Source: Symsagittifera roscoffensis
Lineage: Eukaryota; Xenacoelomorpha; Acoela; Convolutidae
DNA: 64,000 nucleotides
Assembly (NCBI RefSeq): GCF_963678635.1
Contig: NW_026970808.1
Coordinates: 1-64,000 of the forward strand
Direction: 5' to 3'
Below the pieces are notes generated by a model that was not told where the DNA came from, did not search any database, and saw only the letters and a list, made by a program, of their open reading frames with translations. This document shows positions 24,515 to 35,519 of this stretch, piece by piece. Both the position numbers and the translations under genes were made by a program. Within the stretch, counting starts at the first letter, position 1. The number at the start of each line of letters is the position of its first letter.

Positions 24515-26061
24515 TTGAGAAAACCACAAACTTGGTTGAAAATTTTTGTCATTTTTTGTTTGAAAATTGGAATTTTCAATATTACTGGAATAAGTTTATG
24601 TTCTAATCTCTTATGCCAGAATAATCAAAAAGTTTGAGAATCCCTTCTGATGTTTGCCTGTCGGCACGGTTTTGCTCAATTTGATTATTCCAAAAAAATC
24701 GTTTATGAGGGTCGATTGTGATAACATATTATATCCCTTTTAGTCTTGGTTGAGGAATCAAAAAAGTGTAGCGGCGTCGAGAATAACTGGTTATAATATT
24801 TCGAGAATAACTGGTTTCAATATTTTGGGTTTTCTAAATAATTGTTACATTTCGATAAGATGCTGAGTTTCAACGCTGTATTAGTTTTTATAACCACCAA
24901 TTCTAACGTTTTTCTTTAAATCGCTTCTAGAAAAAATTGACAATCGGCTGCACTTAGTTTACTACTAAACTATTATCTCTAATCGGTTGCAAATATTTTT
25001 ATCGGTCAGACTTCAATTTCCATTTTTAAAAGCTTTTTGATAAAGTATCAATATAACCTATCAAAGACTTAGAGTGAACAATAAATGCTTGAAAGGTTTT
25101 TTGAAATAAAATTTATTTTAGTTGTTCGGAAGCATGCGTCATAATTTTACAACGGGTTTGTGTGAAGATCAAGGTCAACGTGTTAATTTGTTGTATTTAA
25201 CAACCCCCCTTTTCTCTTTTCAAAAAAGGATTGGTTGCCAGGTTTAAAATTTATATTTGATTAACAGTTGATTTGGTTTGAAAAACGACCGCGCTCGAAA
25301 ATTGGGAATTAACGACTGAATTACGCAGGGTTTTTTTGAACAAGTTTAGGTGTCTCAAAGAAAACTTGTAGGGCTCAATTGTAATATTATATTAAAATAT
25401 TTTCACTCGTGATTCAGACCGGAGAGAAAATAATGGTTTAAGAAAATAATGGTCTGAATAACTTTTTGACAATTTACGGCAGTATACTCCTAGTTTCAAC
25501 CAGACAGCCAGCATATTTTACAATTATTGAGTTTTTTCATCCGGCCGTTATTAAATGATTAATGAAGCTGTTCAAAAGTTAGAAACAGCAGAAATTTTTG
25601 ATATCATTTATAGGGATGAAAAAGTTTCAGTTCTTGGTTTTTTTTCTTGTACTTTCTCAAAAATTGAACTTCAAGTATCTAGTCGTATAAATATATGCTA
25701 TATGGAGGCAGAGCAAGAAGTAGAATGGTGTAAAAGCAAAATGGATTCAAGAGCAGAAAAGCAGAAAATTATAAATGAAAAAATTATGCATGTATTGAAT
25801 AATTTTATCAAGTTTTTTTATTGAAAATGCACAAAATTAGTTTCTTTGATAATAATGTCTATTCTTATAGTGAACTTACGGAATAGCTTATAAAAACAAA
25901 TCTTTCTCTGTTTTTTGCTCTTGGGTCCTTTCTGCTCTTAGACCATTTTGACTGGCCACCATGCTATTCGCACAGCAATCGGCTCTCCTTTTTCATAGCG
26001 TGTTGAAGATTCATTTCTTAGCACCTGACTGGGAAACGGGGTTTCATTAAGATCAGATGGC

Positions 26062-27051
26062 GGTGTATCGACTAGCATAAAGCTCGACTAGCATAAAAGT
26101 TTTTAAATTGAAAAATGTATCAACTAGCATAAAAATCTGGGTTTTTATGCACTAAACGGCCCAAAATCGGTATTTATATGTCTTTTTCAGCTCAAAGTAA
26201 TAAGGTTGATCCTGATTGGCTAATCAGACACTCAAATTCAAACAAGCTGATCCGGCTTTTCATTTAAAGCTTCAAGCAGATAAAAATATTGGCCGAAATA
26301 ACCAAATTTAAAGAACTTTGAATTGCTGGAGCCGTGTTACAAAATATTTCTCGTACGGGCAAAGTTTGCCGAGTTACTTGAAAAATAAGTTATTTTAAGA
26401 AAAAATTTTACATTTTGGTAATTTCAGTATGTTTTTTTATCTGCTGGAAGTCATGATTGAACTGCTTGAACACGTTGCTTGAATTTGATTGGCTACTAAT
26501 AGCTAATCAGATTCGACCGTAGAAATTATAATTAAAGGTATAAAAATATTGATGACCTTGGGACGTTTTGTGCATAAGACACCAAAATCTAAACACAGAG
26601 TTCAAATTTCGACAAAATTAAATTTCGACAAATTTTACATAAATCACAGTTTGGATTAAGTTAACATCCCCGCCAGATAGACCAAATTAAGATCTTCCAG
26701 AGTTCTACAAAGAAATAATTCGATGGTAAACTATATGAAAATTTTGTAGCTATTAACGAATCTCTCCCCCCCCCCTTGCAAAGGGGGAGTAAAGAGATCC
26801 GATCTTCCACCCCAGCATTTGATTCGGATTAAACTTGCTGTATGTGAAATGAGCAATTCCGATTGACTGAAAACATCCAAATTAGAACCAAATTAACATC
26901 CTCTCCTTTTTGCAATCAATACAAGTTTCAACTGGAACGGATTATGTTTCGGATTTCTGAGAAATGAAGCTATCAAAATTATGCTAATCGATACATTTTT
27001 AACTTTCAGACTTTTAAGCTAGTCGAGTTTTCTGCTAGTCGAGCGGTCACC
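26062..27051. mobile_element. non-autonomous DNA transposon with about 70-bp inverted ends
   Basis: The left end (ggtgtatcgactagcataaa) and the reverse complement of the right end (GGTGACCGCTCGACTAGCAG) match through roughly 70 bp. The shared order is CTCGACTAGC, AAAAGT and AAAAATGTATC, followed by a further TAGCAT. The CGACTAGCA word is also repeated within each end. The 990-bp interior has no open frame worth calling and includes a C-run at about 26767. No convincing target duplication could be fixed, so the superfamily is open. Confidence 0.75.
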
Positions 27052-27405
27052 ATAACAGATTAATAAAAACTATTGAGATCCGGTTTTTTTTGGAATCTGC
27101 TTTCACAGGAAAAAATACTTTTTCCGCGTCCTTGCAAACAAGTTTGTCGGATAATTGTCAAGCTCTAGAAAATTCATAGCAGAGCGACAAAGGATTCATC
27201 TATTGTATCCTACTTTTTAATAGGTGACAAATGTTGACCTTTGTAAAATCTGCCGAGAACTTTCATTTGTTCGAGCGATTTTTCTTCTTCACATTTTTTT
27301 GAATAAATACTTTCTTAGGAAAAAATGATGTTTTTTTTTGAAATTTGTTTTTGGAAAATGAGCAAATTGTGGGACCAAAAACTCTTTTATTACTTTAAGT
27401 TTGGC

Positions 27406-27660
27406 CAGTGGTGTGCGCAGAATTTTTTCTAGGAGGGGGACGGTTTTCCAAAAAATTTCTAAGACAAATTTCAAAAAAATATATGCTAAAAATGAGGTTT
27501 TGAGCATTTTTGTGCAAAGTTTTACCAAAAAATTTATTTGGCGAAGGTGCGATTACAAAATGTTTGAGGTTGGGCCGTCAAAAATGGTTGTCCTAAAACT
27601 ATAGCAAAGGCGACCCTTTTGAAAGTTTTGGCAACCAGAATGTAGGGCGCCACAATTTAG
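27406..27660 (-). repeat. hAT-like repeat fragment next to a GPCR splice donor
   Basis: It starts CAGTGGTGTGCGCAGAATTT, a hAT-like terminus, and carries 'gggccgtcaaaaatggttgtcctaaaactata', related to blocks at 20985 and 35265. It ends within about 25 bp of the exon border at 27684. The opposite terminus is unclear. Confidence 0.45.
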
Positions 27661-27683
27661 GGGGGTACAATAATCATAGTCAC

Positions 27684-27964
27684 CTGGAAACGTATCCGAC
27701 GAAGCCGTAGTAGTGCAGCAGCCGACTTCCCGCCAGGAAAAAAGTGGTGCAAAAATCCACTACACACTGATTGGCGACAAAGAAGTAGCGAAACGACTTC
27801 AGTCTTGGTTCTCGGATGATGCGAACCGACACGTAGACTGATCCAGTCACTCCGAACAGCATGGACACGAGACAGATGGCGATGGACCCGTAGTCGCCCG
27901 CTTTGAGAATCGCCGAGCTGAGCTCGTTTTCGGGACTCGTTTCGTTCACTGACTCGCATACCAT
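27684..27964 (-). CDS. class A GPCR, first visible coding exon (N-terminus, TM1, TM2)
   Basis: I start at the ATG at 27962-27964 (MVCESVNETSPENEL); the open frame extends two codons further only by way of a GTG. The exon ends TCCAG|GTGACT and leaves in phase 2, which the exon at 21130-21269 completes. It encodes 93 residues. The short extracellular N-terminus carries an N-E-T glycosylation sequon at Asn 7. TM1 covers about 26-47, a basic first loop (RIIREPRLKSFR) about 48-59, and TM2 about 60-80 with VANQCVVDF, whose Asp 70 fits D2.50. The usual TM1 Asn (N1.50) seems replaced by Ser 42 in GVTGSVYV. There is no signal peptide, as is normal for short N-termini. It is probably a peptide or orphan receptor; no ligand can be inferred. 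Confidence 0.88.
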
Positions 27965-30900
27965 TTTCACACAGTATTAGATAATTTCTGGAGAAATTCC
28001 AATTTGAAACAAATTCGAGTGAAAATCAGATTTTTGCTTACGTTTTTTTTTGAAATTACAAAAGGATTTTGAAAAAGAAATTGGAAAATAAAGAAATAAT
28101 TCAACTTTTGGCTCAAATATCAATGCAGCAGAACAATAATTACTGAAAGTTCGATTATACGTCACATATTAAAAGCAGGAGGAATGTTCCACGAAATGGT
28201 CTGAAAATAAATTTTGATGAGTGAAAATTATGAAGCGTTGAATTAAAATTGTTGGTCGAAATTTGGGGAGTTTATTTACTAATTACCCGTTCTTTGTAGG
28301 CGGAAAAAAATAATGATGGCAAATTTTGGCCACAAAAAGAATGACCGATAAACTTTTTGCCAAGATAAGTCTTTTTGTGCTGAGGTCGTAACAAAATGAT
28401 GACGCTAATTTGACGAATTCTCTTTTAAAATAAAAAGATTCACAGGAGATTTAAGCGTCAATTTAGATGTAAAAAGCGCTATAAATAATAAATTGATTTG
28501 AGATGGAAAAGTGATAAAAATTGAGGAAGTTTTCTCGGCGGGCGCCAAATAGTAAATGAAAAGAAATTGTCTTCAAGCTTTGAAATGTGACAGAAAATAA
28601 TAATGAGTGGGTATTTTTTAAGCGTCAAATTATGAAGCGGCGAATATTTAGGCCATCAATTTAAAGCCGCATACCTTTGCCGGGTTTCGTTTTGCTGAGG
28701 CACATTAATTTTTTTTTTACGAATTCCGTTATTGGAAAAAGTGTCGGCTTTTTTCATTGGATATTCCAATATTTTTTTTCTTAAATTCTTCAATAGTGAA
28801 TTTAAGCGCAAAAAAATAAGTGAAATTTGAAAACTAAGAAGTGAATATCAAGTGTAATAACTAATGATTAGGAAATTATAAATAGCTCAAAATTCAAAGT
28901 TTGGAAAAGGTGAGAAGCAAGTATGCATTTAGGCGTGAAATTGGGCTTGAACTCTAGTTTGTTATTGGGATAAATAAACATAAACAAGGAATGGAAGTGA
29001 AGAGAACTGATTGCTGAGAAACAGAGAAACACCTGAAAGTAATTGAAATCATACCCACAAGAGAAATCTAAATTTGCGTTAGTCCGGACTATGGAGACCA
29101 GACTATTATAAAAGTTATCCAGTCTGGAGGAAAAAGTTACCCATGCCAAATTAAGAGAAGAAGTGGACAGTAAAGTCTATAAAAATCAACTGTGATAGGA
29201 GGGTGAATATCAATGCAGTGAAGATGCCGAAAAAGGAGTGGGCGTTATATTTGAGGTCTTAAAATAGACGCTGATTGTCTTTAGGAAGTGTAAAATAAAA
29301 CCTTAAGGGGTTCGAGCGTTAAATTCAAAAAACAGACGCAGTGCAAAAAAAATGTTCACTTTTCTGAACTTGGTTATCTTCTATTTTTGTTGGCAAATTT
29401 TCACGTATCCAACGTGACATAACATTGAGTTGAAATGACATTGAGTCTTTCAGACTTATTTGACGAACAAAGGTTCGTTCTGAATGTAACAATTATTCGA
29501 CTCTTTGCCGCAATTTCGACTCAAGTCTGGTGAAGATGAAAAGCGACGCCTCCAAACAGCAGGAAGTCGAACCGGGGCTGAAAGAGGAAGACAAAAGAAC
29601 TCTCACAGAATCATATGATAACTCAAAGCATTGAATCCGAATTGAATTGAAATAAAAATATCTGAAACAATAGATCGCCGCTGTTTAATGGCGCGTTTTA
29701 AGGTACGACAATAACAAAAAACATCAGAGAAATCAGTTATTTTTGAAACAAATTACGTATTTGTCACCATAAAATCATGTTTATAACCTTTCATATATAT
29801 TTTTTGCATATAAAGACGCATAAAAATGCCCTTTAGAAATGTACTTCGTAGGAATCTTTCATTTACCTATGAACTTAATTTAGAATCAGATGTTTTAGAA
29901 AAAGAAAAAAGACTTCTTTTACTGAAACTGCTAAAGATTATCTTCTTTTAAAAAAAATAAAAGATCTTCTTTTAATAAAAAAAGATCAAATTCTAAATTC
30001 TTTTCTCTTTTTTTTCTAAGCAATTTAATTGGCCTTTTAACAACAATGAGATCATGTCAAAATTAAAAAGTTTTTTTTTGTCCCAGAATTTTTTGTCGAG
30101 CGACTTTAATCTTTCTTTGAGGGCGACTTTTTGTTCGATTATTTGCATATGAAACTAGATAGATCAACCTACGAGAGAAGGAATAAATTAACCTGTTTGT
30201 CAAATTGCACTCAACAATTAATTGACTTCTATAAAATTTGACATTAAATGCTACTTAATGTTCGCGAAACAGCTCATAAAAATTCACAGCTTTACGGGTT
30301 TCATTAAGAAAAACAAAATTTCATGAGTTACTTAAAGAAGCCGTCGTTGAGGCAAAATGGTTCCCAATTATTGTTCTTCCCACTATTTCACTCGAAAACA
30401 TTTTGAAAATGCCATTTTTGCTTATTTGGTATATTTTATGAAAAACTGACGTTTTTGATATGGCCTTTCACTTTTTAGTGCAGTCTTTAACTATTTTAGG
30501 AGGGCTATCAAAGTCAATCCAATTTGCCTAAGACATATGTAATCAAATTAAAAGGAGCTTGGTGGAGAAAAATGGGGAGGTACTAACATAGCTAGTAATT
30601 TTTCCAGCGTTTATGCTTTTTTTTTGTGTTGTTTAGGACTGGATTCTCTTAATCAAAGCTGAGAATTTTTTCAAATTTTACTGATTATTGTATTTGGTTG
30701 AAAAAATGGCCGTTTTTTGCTTTCAAAACAGCCGTTGCACAAATGGAAAAAATTGAAAAAATCAAAAAAAAATACGCAGAATGAAAAATCTAAAAAACGT
30801 TTTTTTTTTTTTTGTAAACAGTTTGCAATTTTTTTCCACATGTCTGCTGAGAAGATCAATAATTGGACAAACATAAATAATTGTTTTTACTTGTTTTTGA

Positions 30901-31258
30901 ATAGTTAATTGAAAATCATTGAATGCCTGATCAACATTATCATCATCAGGACACAACTATGATCAATTTTGAATTCCATAAGAGCTGGAAATTTAAACAA
31001 AAAGTCAGCTGGCTGTTGGAACACCCAATATCTAGTTAAGCAACCACAAATTGTCTCATTATATCAAAAATGGAAAGTGCTATAAGATTGTCCGAAAACG
31101 AATTCATCATAGAATAAACATGAATTTTAAACTCAGAGTTTTTTCAGACTTTCAATCGGATATTAAATTGGTTTTGTAATTACCAACTTAATGGAGTCGG
31201 AGAATTGACAACGAATGGTAATTTTAAGCATTAATGTGGAAGTGAATATAAAATCTCA
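27965..31258. other. AT-rich stretch upstream of the GPCR
   Basis: No gene recognised. It probably holds the receptor's 5' UTR or promoter, but no TATA, initiator or upstream exon could be fixed. Direct repeats of 'aaagatcttcttttaa-aaaa' lie at about 29930-29995. Open frames of up to 93 codons have low-complexity products. Confidence 0.5.
29535..29600. other. GC-richer island, possible exon fragment
   Basis: Among AT-rich flanks, this patch reads on the plus strand as an ATG-led 33-codon frame beginning MKSDASKQQEVEPGLKEEDK and ending TGA. On the minus strand it follows a strong pyrimidine tract and CAG (TTCTTTTGTCTTCCTCTTTCAG), like a splice acceptor. No partner donor was found for either reading. 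It could be an untranslated exon of the receptor or a short exon of another gene. Confidence 0.2.
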
Positions 31259-32195
31259 CACGACTGCTCCTATCATAGCGAACCCGAAAAAATTTCTATT
31301 GCCTATTAAAATCAATCAAAAGGTTTTTGATTTTAAATAAAAACAACAAACAGGGACTACAACAGGGGCGGATCTAGGTTCTCGAGGGGGAGGGGGTGTG
31401 GATTTTCAAAAAATTTCGAAATTTTGTCGACCTTTTTTTTAGATCGACCAAAATGGTTTTCCCAGAGCTCTCCAAAGCTATAAAAAATCCCCTTTTTGGC
31501 CAAAATTTCTGCGCTGTAGGCAAAAATTGGAAAAAACAGGCCAAAAAGGCGTTTTTGGGAACTTTTTGGAAAATTTTAAACGAAAAATCGCGTTTTTCTG
31601 GCGCGCGCTCCCCCTTAAAATAAGTATATACTGGTACCAAAGGCGCCTTAAGAAAAATTTTAGGGTCCGTCAGCAAAAAATGGATATCTCAAAATAGTTC
31701 AAAAGGGGGATTCTTTGGGTCGGTAGAGGGTCGAATTCCTGGGGGTGGGGCGTCCGCTCCTTGCGCTCCCCCTAAATCCGCCCCTGGACTACAAAACACA
31801 ATTTTTTTCATGACTAATTCTGAAGTTTGTACAATAAAAAACATTTATTTATTTAAATCAAGTTGATAATTCTCGCGTTTAATAAAAAAGTTATAGAAAA
31901 AAAACTGCTCGCTTTAATTAATTTTGAAAAAAACAGCTCACCACTTAGGGTTCAATATGACAAAATTTATTGCGCGTTATTAATCCCAATTTTAATTATA
32001 ACAGTCACATTAGTCCCAAATTCAAACCCGTTTATATTGTAAGAAGTGACCACCAATAAAATATCTTGTCAATTTTAAGCCCTCGGAATCAAAATCTCTC
32101 AAACTTTAGAAAAAATTTTGCTAATAGTGAACAAAATTTGCTCATTAAAACCCACTACGAGCACAAGTATTCCATTATTACCTTCGAAAAACAGA
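31259..32195 (-). repeat. family A repeat, old copy split by a hAT MITE
   Basis: The right-end block (acgactgctcctatcatagcg...) lies at 31259-31330. The middle and head (cgcgttattaatccc, agtcccaaattcaaaccc, cactacgagcacaagtattcc) resume after 31795 and run to about 32195. The hAT element at 31363-31786 lies between. The copy is clearly more diverged than those at 12716 or 41693. Confidence 0.7.
31363..31786 (-). mobile_element. hAT-type MITE (family B), complete with perfect target duplication
   Basis: The terminal inverted repeats are CAGGGGCGGATCTAGG and CCTAAATCCGCCCCTG. The 8-bp target duplication GACTACAA is perfect on both sides (31355-31362 and 31787-31794), the hallmark of hAT insertion. 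It is 424 bp and non-coding; the 100-codon minus frame inside it is a chance frame also seen, decayed, in other copies. Confidence 0.95.
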
Positions 32196-32878
32196 GAAAA
32201 GAAAAAGACAAGTATGAAAAAAAAGAGTTACCACAAAAATTATGTGAAAAACAGTTGTCTAATTAAATGCAAAACTAAAATTGTTTAGCGAAATCTGATA
32301 AATCAAGAGGGTTTTCTGATTTAATAATAAAAATTGTCGGCTGAAATTATTTTTGTTGTAAAAATGCATAGTTTATGTTTATTCTACAAATCCCACATGA
32401 ATTAGCGAGCAATAAAATCCAATAAATTGATGTTCTCTTTTCAACAAAAAGGACCATTTTAAAGATATGCCTAGGAAATTGGCATCAAAAACAACGCTTT
32501 TAATAAAATTGACAACTTGTCGCTATTTTTGCTCTAATTATCATCCACCGCTATCATCGACAGATATCATCAACAGCTATCATTAACAAAATTCATCTCA
32601 AAAGCTAAGAGGAAAAAAAAAGAAAAAAAAACAAGAGAAAATGAGAGCCTATGTCATACATTTTTACCTAAAAAAGTTGGATTGGGGGCTAAATGCAAAG
32701 TATTTTGATGCCAAATGTAAAGTACGTAGCACATGTTGTGCAGAAGACAACTCACAAGTTAAGACAGCTCGCACAGTTTGATCATTGGTTTAAAAAGAGT
32801 GGTATAGTCAATTAACAGACGCTTCTCCACTTTTGCTGCGCTTAAATTCTAGACGAATTGTATAGGGCATGATAATTT

Positions 32879-33377
32879 TGCCGACTTTCGTAACGAAAGA
32901 AACGAAATATTTGTGCTCGGGGAGGGTTTTTTTTCTTCAGACAATTTTCGACTTTTTAACAAGCCATTTTTAGCAGAATATTTTTATATCATCCAAAAGA
33001 TATTGCTGTCTTGAGCTTAAAATTGAAAAGATATTTTACTTGTAATCATTTTTTGTAAAATTATGGCCATTTCGGACAATTAACGCGCGATATATTTCGC
33101 ACTATTAACGCGTAAGCCGAGATTTAATCAGTGTTAGAAATCGTTCCAAGTTGTTTGAACGAAGCTTATTTGCCATAGCTGATTTGTTACTAGGAGCGAA
33201 ATCTATCACTTTGTATTTTATTAGGCATGTGGGGGATGATTTTCACAAAAAATCTCAAATTAAAAAAAAATTCATTGTATTTTTATATATTTAATTTTTT
33301 CTTGTTATTACTGCTCCATAAAACTTAAAAGGCAGTCGGTACCTTCAGGGTTTCGCCCTGATACGAGCAGTCTTGTT
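32879..33377 (+). repeat. family A repeat, full length
   Basis: It starts '(t)tgccgactttcgtaacgaaag', keeps 'tttgtgctcgggg', 'cttcagacaattttcgac' and 'gcgcgatatatttcgcact', and ends 'gtttcgccctgatacgagcagtcttgtt'. About 500 bp, with a small deletion before 'ggccatttcggacaatt'. Confidence 0.9.
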
Positions 33378-33840
33378 AGAGTTTGCGGTTTATCTATCTT
33401 ATTTGGTTTGATAATTCTACAAATTATAAACATAGCACTGCGGTGCTGCCCTTACAAAAAAGGGACTAAATGATGAAAAGCTTTCTTACAATCACAACTG
33501 TCGAAAATTGTAACAAGTTCCTATCTGCTGAATGCTTCATGTAAAAAAAAGAAAACATAATTTGATCTCTTTTAACCTGTCGAAGGCCTGGTGGTGGGCG
33601 CAGTTTATCATAAGCAGTTTGTCTCAGACTTCTGGCGAGCTCGCAACACGTATCAGCACATGAATTGATTAGTATTCGGCCAATAATTAAGTTGATGCCA
33701 CAATTTATTTTGTCGCCTTTGAAATATTTACAGTTTTTTCAAATTTTTGATTACTCAATTCTGAATAGCTGTCCAGTTTTTTCATTTCCGCGAGTTTTTT
33801 CTATCTGATATTTTGTGCGGGTTGTTTCTATGTTGCAACC

Positions 33841-34653
33841 CGCACCGTGCGCCCATGGATTCTAATCGATTATAATGGATTCCCGAGACAAAAATAATCG
33901 ATTATACGGTCAGACACGGCAGTTACAATGGCAAATGGTATTCTTAAACAAAAAAGACGTTTTACAAGTTTTTTGAGGTGCATAATTCAACCCCCCCAGT
34001 AAAGTAGACTTCAAATCTAATGATTTTAATAAGTCCTCTTTGTTTGCGAAAACCATTAACCATAATAGCTGCCCGCCTCGACCAATTAATTGAATTAAAT
34101 GTTTCCGAGAAAGACAACCACCCGCCGCTGGTAAAAGTAAAAACTGGTGAGTGATTGTATCGATGTGCAAAATTGATTTTAAAATTTTAAAATAATTTTA
34201 CGAATGACTCATGGTACCTGGGTACACTAATAAATGAGCAAAATAAAGCTAAATTTACATGTTTGGTCTCAAAATGTCTTTTTTGAGGTCGCTTAATTTT
34301 AAAATTTTTTGATCGAAAATTTGAAAAAAAAAATGTAAAAATATGAAATATTGTGAAAAAAGGCAATCCGAACTATAACAACCAAATAACATTGTAAAAC
34401 CAGATAAAACTCTAAGTGATGGCCGCCGAGCGTCTAAGCATTTTAATCGATTATAATGGATCATAACTCAAACTCAAATGTTGTGGAATAAACATACAAA
34501 AAAAAATCGATTATTATGGATTTTATTGCTTCGAAAAATAGTGTCATTATAATCGATTTTTAATGGATTATAATCGATTATTTTGTAATTTCATAGACAC
34601 TGTCTATATAATGACAATATAATCGATTAGGATCTATGGGAGCTCGGTGCGGG
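33841..34653. mobile_element. non-autonomous DNA transposon with CCCGCACCG inverted ends
   Basis: The left end CCCGCACCGTGCGCCCATGG matches the reverse complement of the right end (CCCGCACCGAGCTCCCATAG), and both continue into a shared 'TAATCGATTATA'. The element holds at least six ATCGATTA words clustered near its two ends. A separate GTGCGGGTTG...CAACCCGCAC hairpin touches the left end (33817-33847). No transposase is present. The 813-bp size and lack of a clear target duplication leave the superfamily open. Confidence 0.7.
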
Positions 34654-35168
34654 AAGATCACCAAGATGAACATGATAAAATTATCAGTGTCTTTATTCAT
34701 ATCTTAAAAATAATCCAAAAAGAAAGTATAAGAGTCTTTGCAGTTATACCATCCTAGAGGATGAAAAGTGAAAACTAATTTTTTATTACGAAAGTGGATA
34801 AAGTAACGCATTTTTGAATCAACCAAAATTGCAAATTAAATGCATTTAGTCTCCCATTTGTAGAAATTATGTAAATAAAAAAGCAAAATTTGATTAATCT
34901 GTCGCATTTTGGCCTCTGGTTCTTTAGTAGTATTGATCCAACTTCGTAATTAAATTTTTAATGTCTTTTCTTATTACTTAACGAAAAAAGCCGTACAGAG
35001 GTTCAAGTAAACGTTTTCACGAAATCTATTTCACATCTTTTTGGTTTGCCTAGCTCTTACATTTTTCTAAGAACGCTTTTGATTCCATCTTGTGATACAT
35101 GTAAGGAGGGAGCGTGCTACAAGAAAACTCAAATACTTGGTTGACTTTTCCAAAAAGTTTCCTAAAAC

Positions 35169-35519
35169 CAGGAACGGATTTTTTTTGGGGGAACAGGACG
35201 AATCTTTCTCTTGGGTTCGATACCCTGTTGACCTTATGGTGCCCCCTATGTTACTATTTTAGGACATCCATATTTGGTTAACCAACAAATTTTTCTAAAA
35301 TGCACCGTTGACACTAGTATATACTAATTTTTAGGGGTAGCGCGCTGAAAAAAAGTGCTAAAAACGCCTTTCTTGTGTATTTTTTCATAATTTGCTTTCG
35401 ACGCAAAGAATTAGGCGAAAACAAGGTTTTTCTAGTTCTTTCGAAAAAGTCGACAAAATTTACAAATTTTTTTTTAAAAATTCGCCCACCCCCATCGAGT
35501 AAATCCTAGATACTCCTCT
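35169..35519 (+). repeat. family B-related hAT element, diverged
   Basis: The start CAGGAACGGATTTT and end CCTAGATACTCCTCTG are worn versions of the family termini. The core 'tagtatatactaatttttaggggtagcgcgc' matches other copies. A further loose end block, 'ccctcgagaaaatcataggtc', lies at about 35594-35615. Confidence 0.6.

Larger units (their letters stand above)
21270..27683 (-). other. GPCR intron between visible exons 1 and 2 (6.4 kb)
   Basis: Borders on the minus strand are TCCAG|GTGACT at the right end and TTCACAG| at the left end. The intron contains a complete family B element, two tandem duplications, an assembly gap, an (AT)n tract and a 990-bp inverted-repeat element. The stretches 24512-26061 and 27052-27405 hold no gene. 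An 89-codon open frame at 25555-25824 was not recognised. Confidence 0.85.

Noticed and set aside
25555-25824. 89-codon ATG-led plus frame with a helical, charged C-terminal part
   Set aside because: Composition is protein-like, but no motif, splice site or neighbour supports it. It lies inside a receptor intron on the opposite strand. A homology search would be needed to revive it.
27657-27959. 100-codon minus frame rich in Arg and Ser overlapping the first GPCR exon
   Set aside because: Out-of-frame shadow of the receptor exon, which has TM1/TM2 landmarks and a phased donor site.
31374-31676. 100-codon minus frame
   Set aside because: Lies wholly within the non-coding MITE at 31363-31786.
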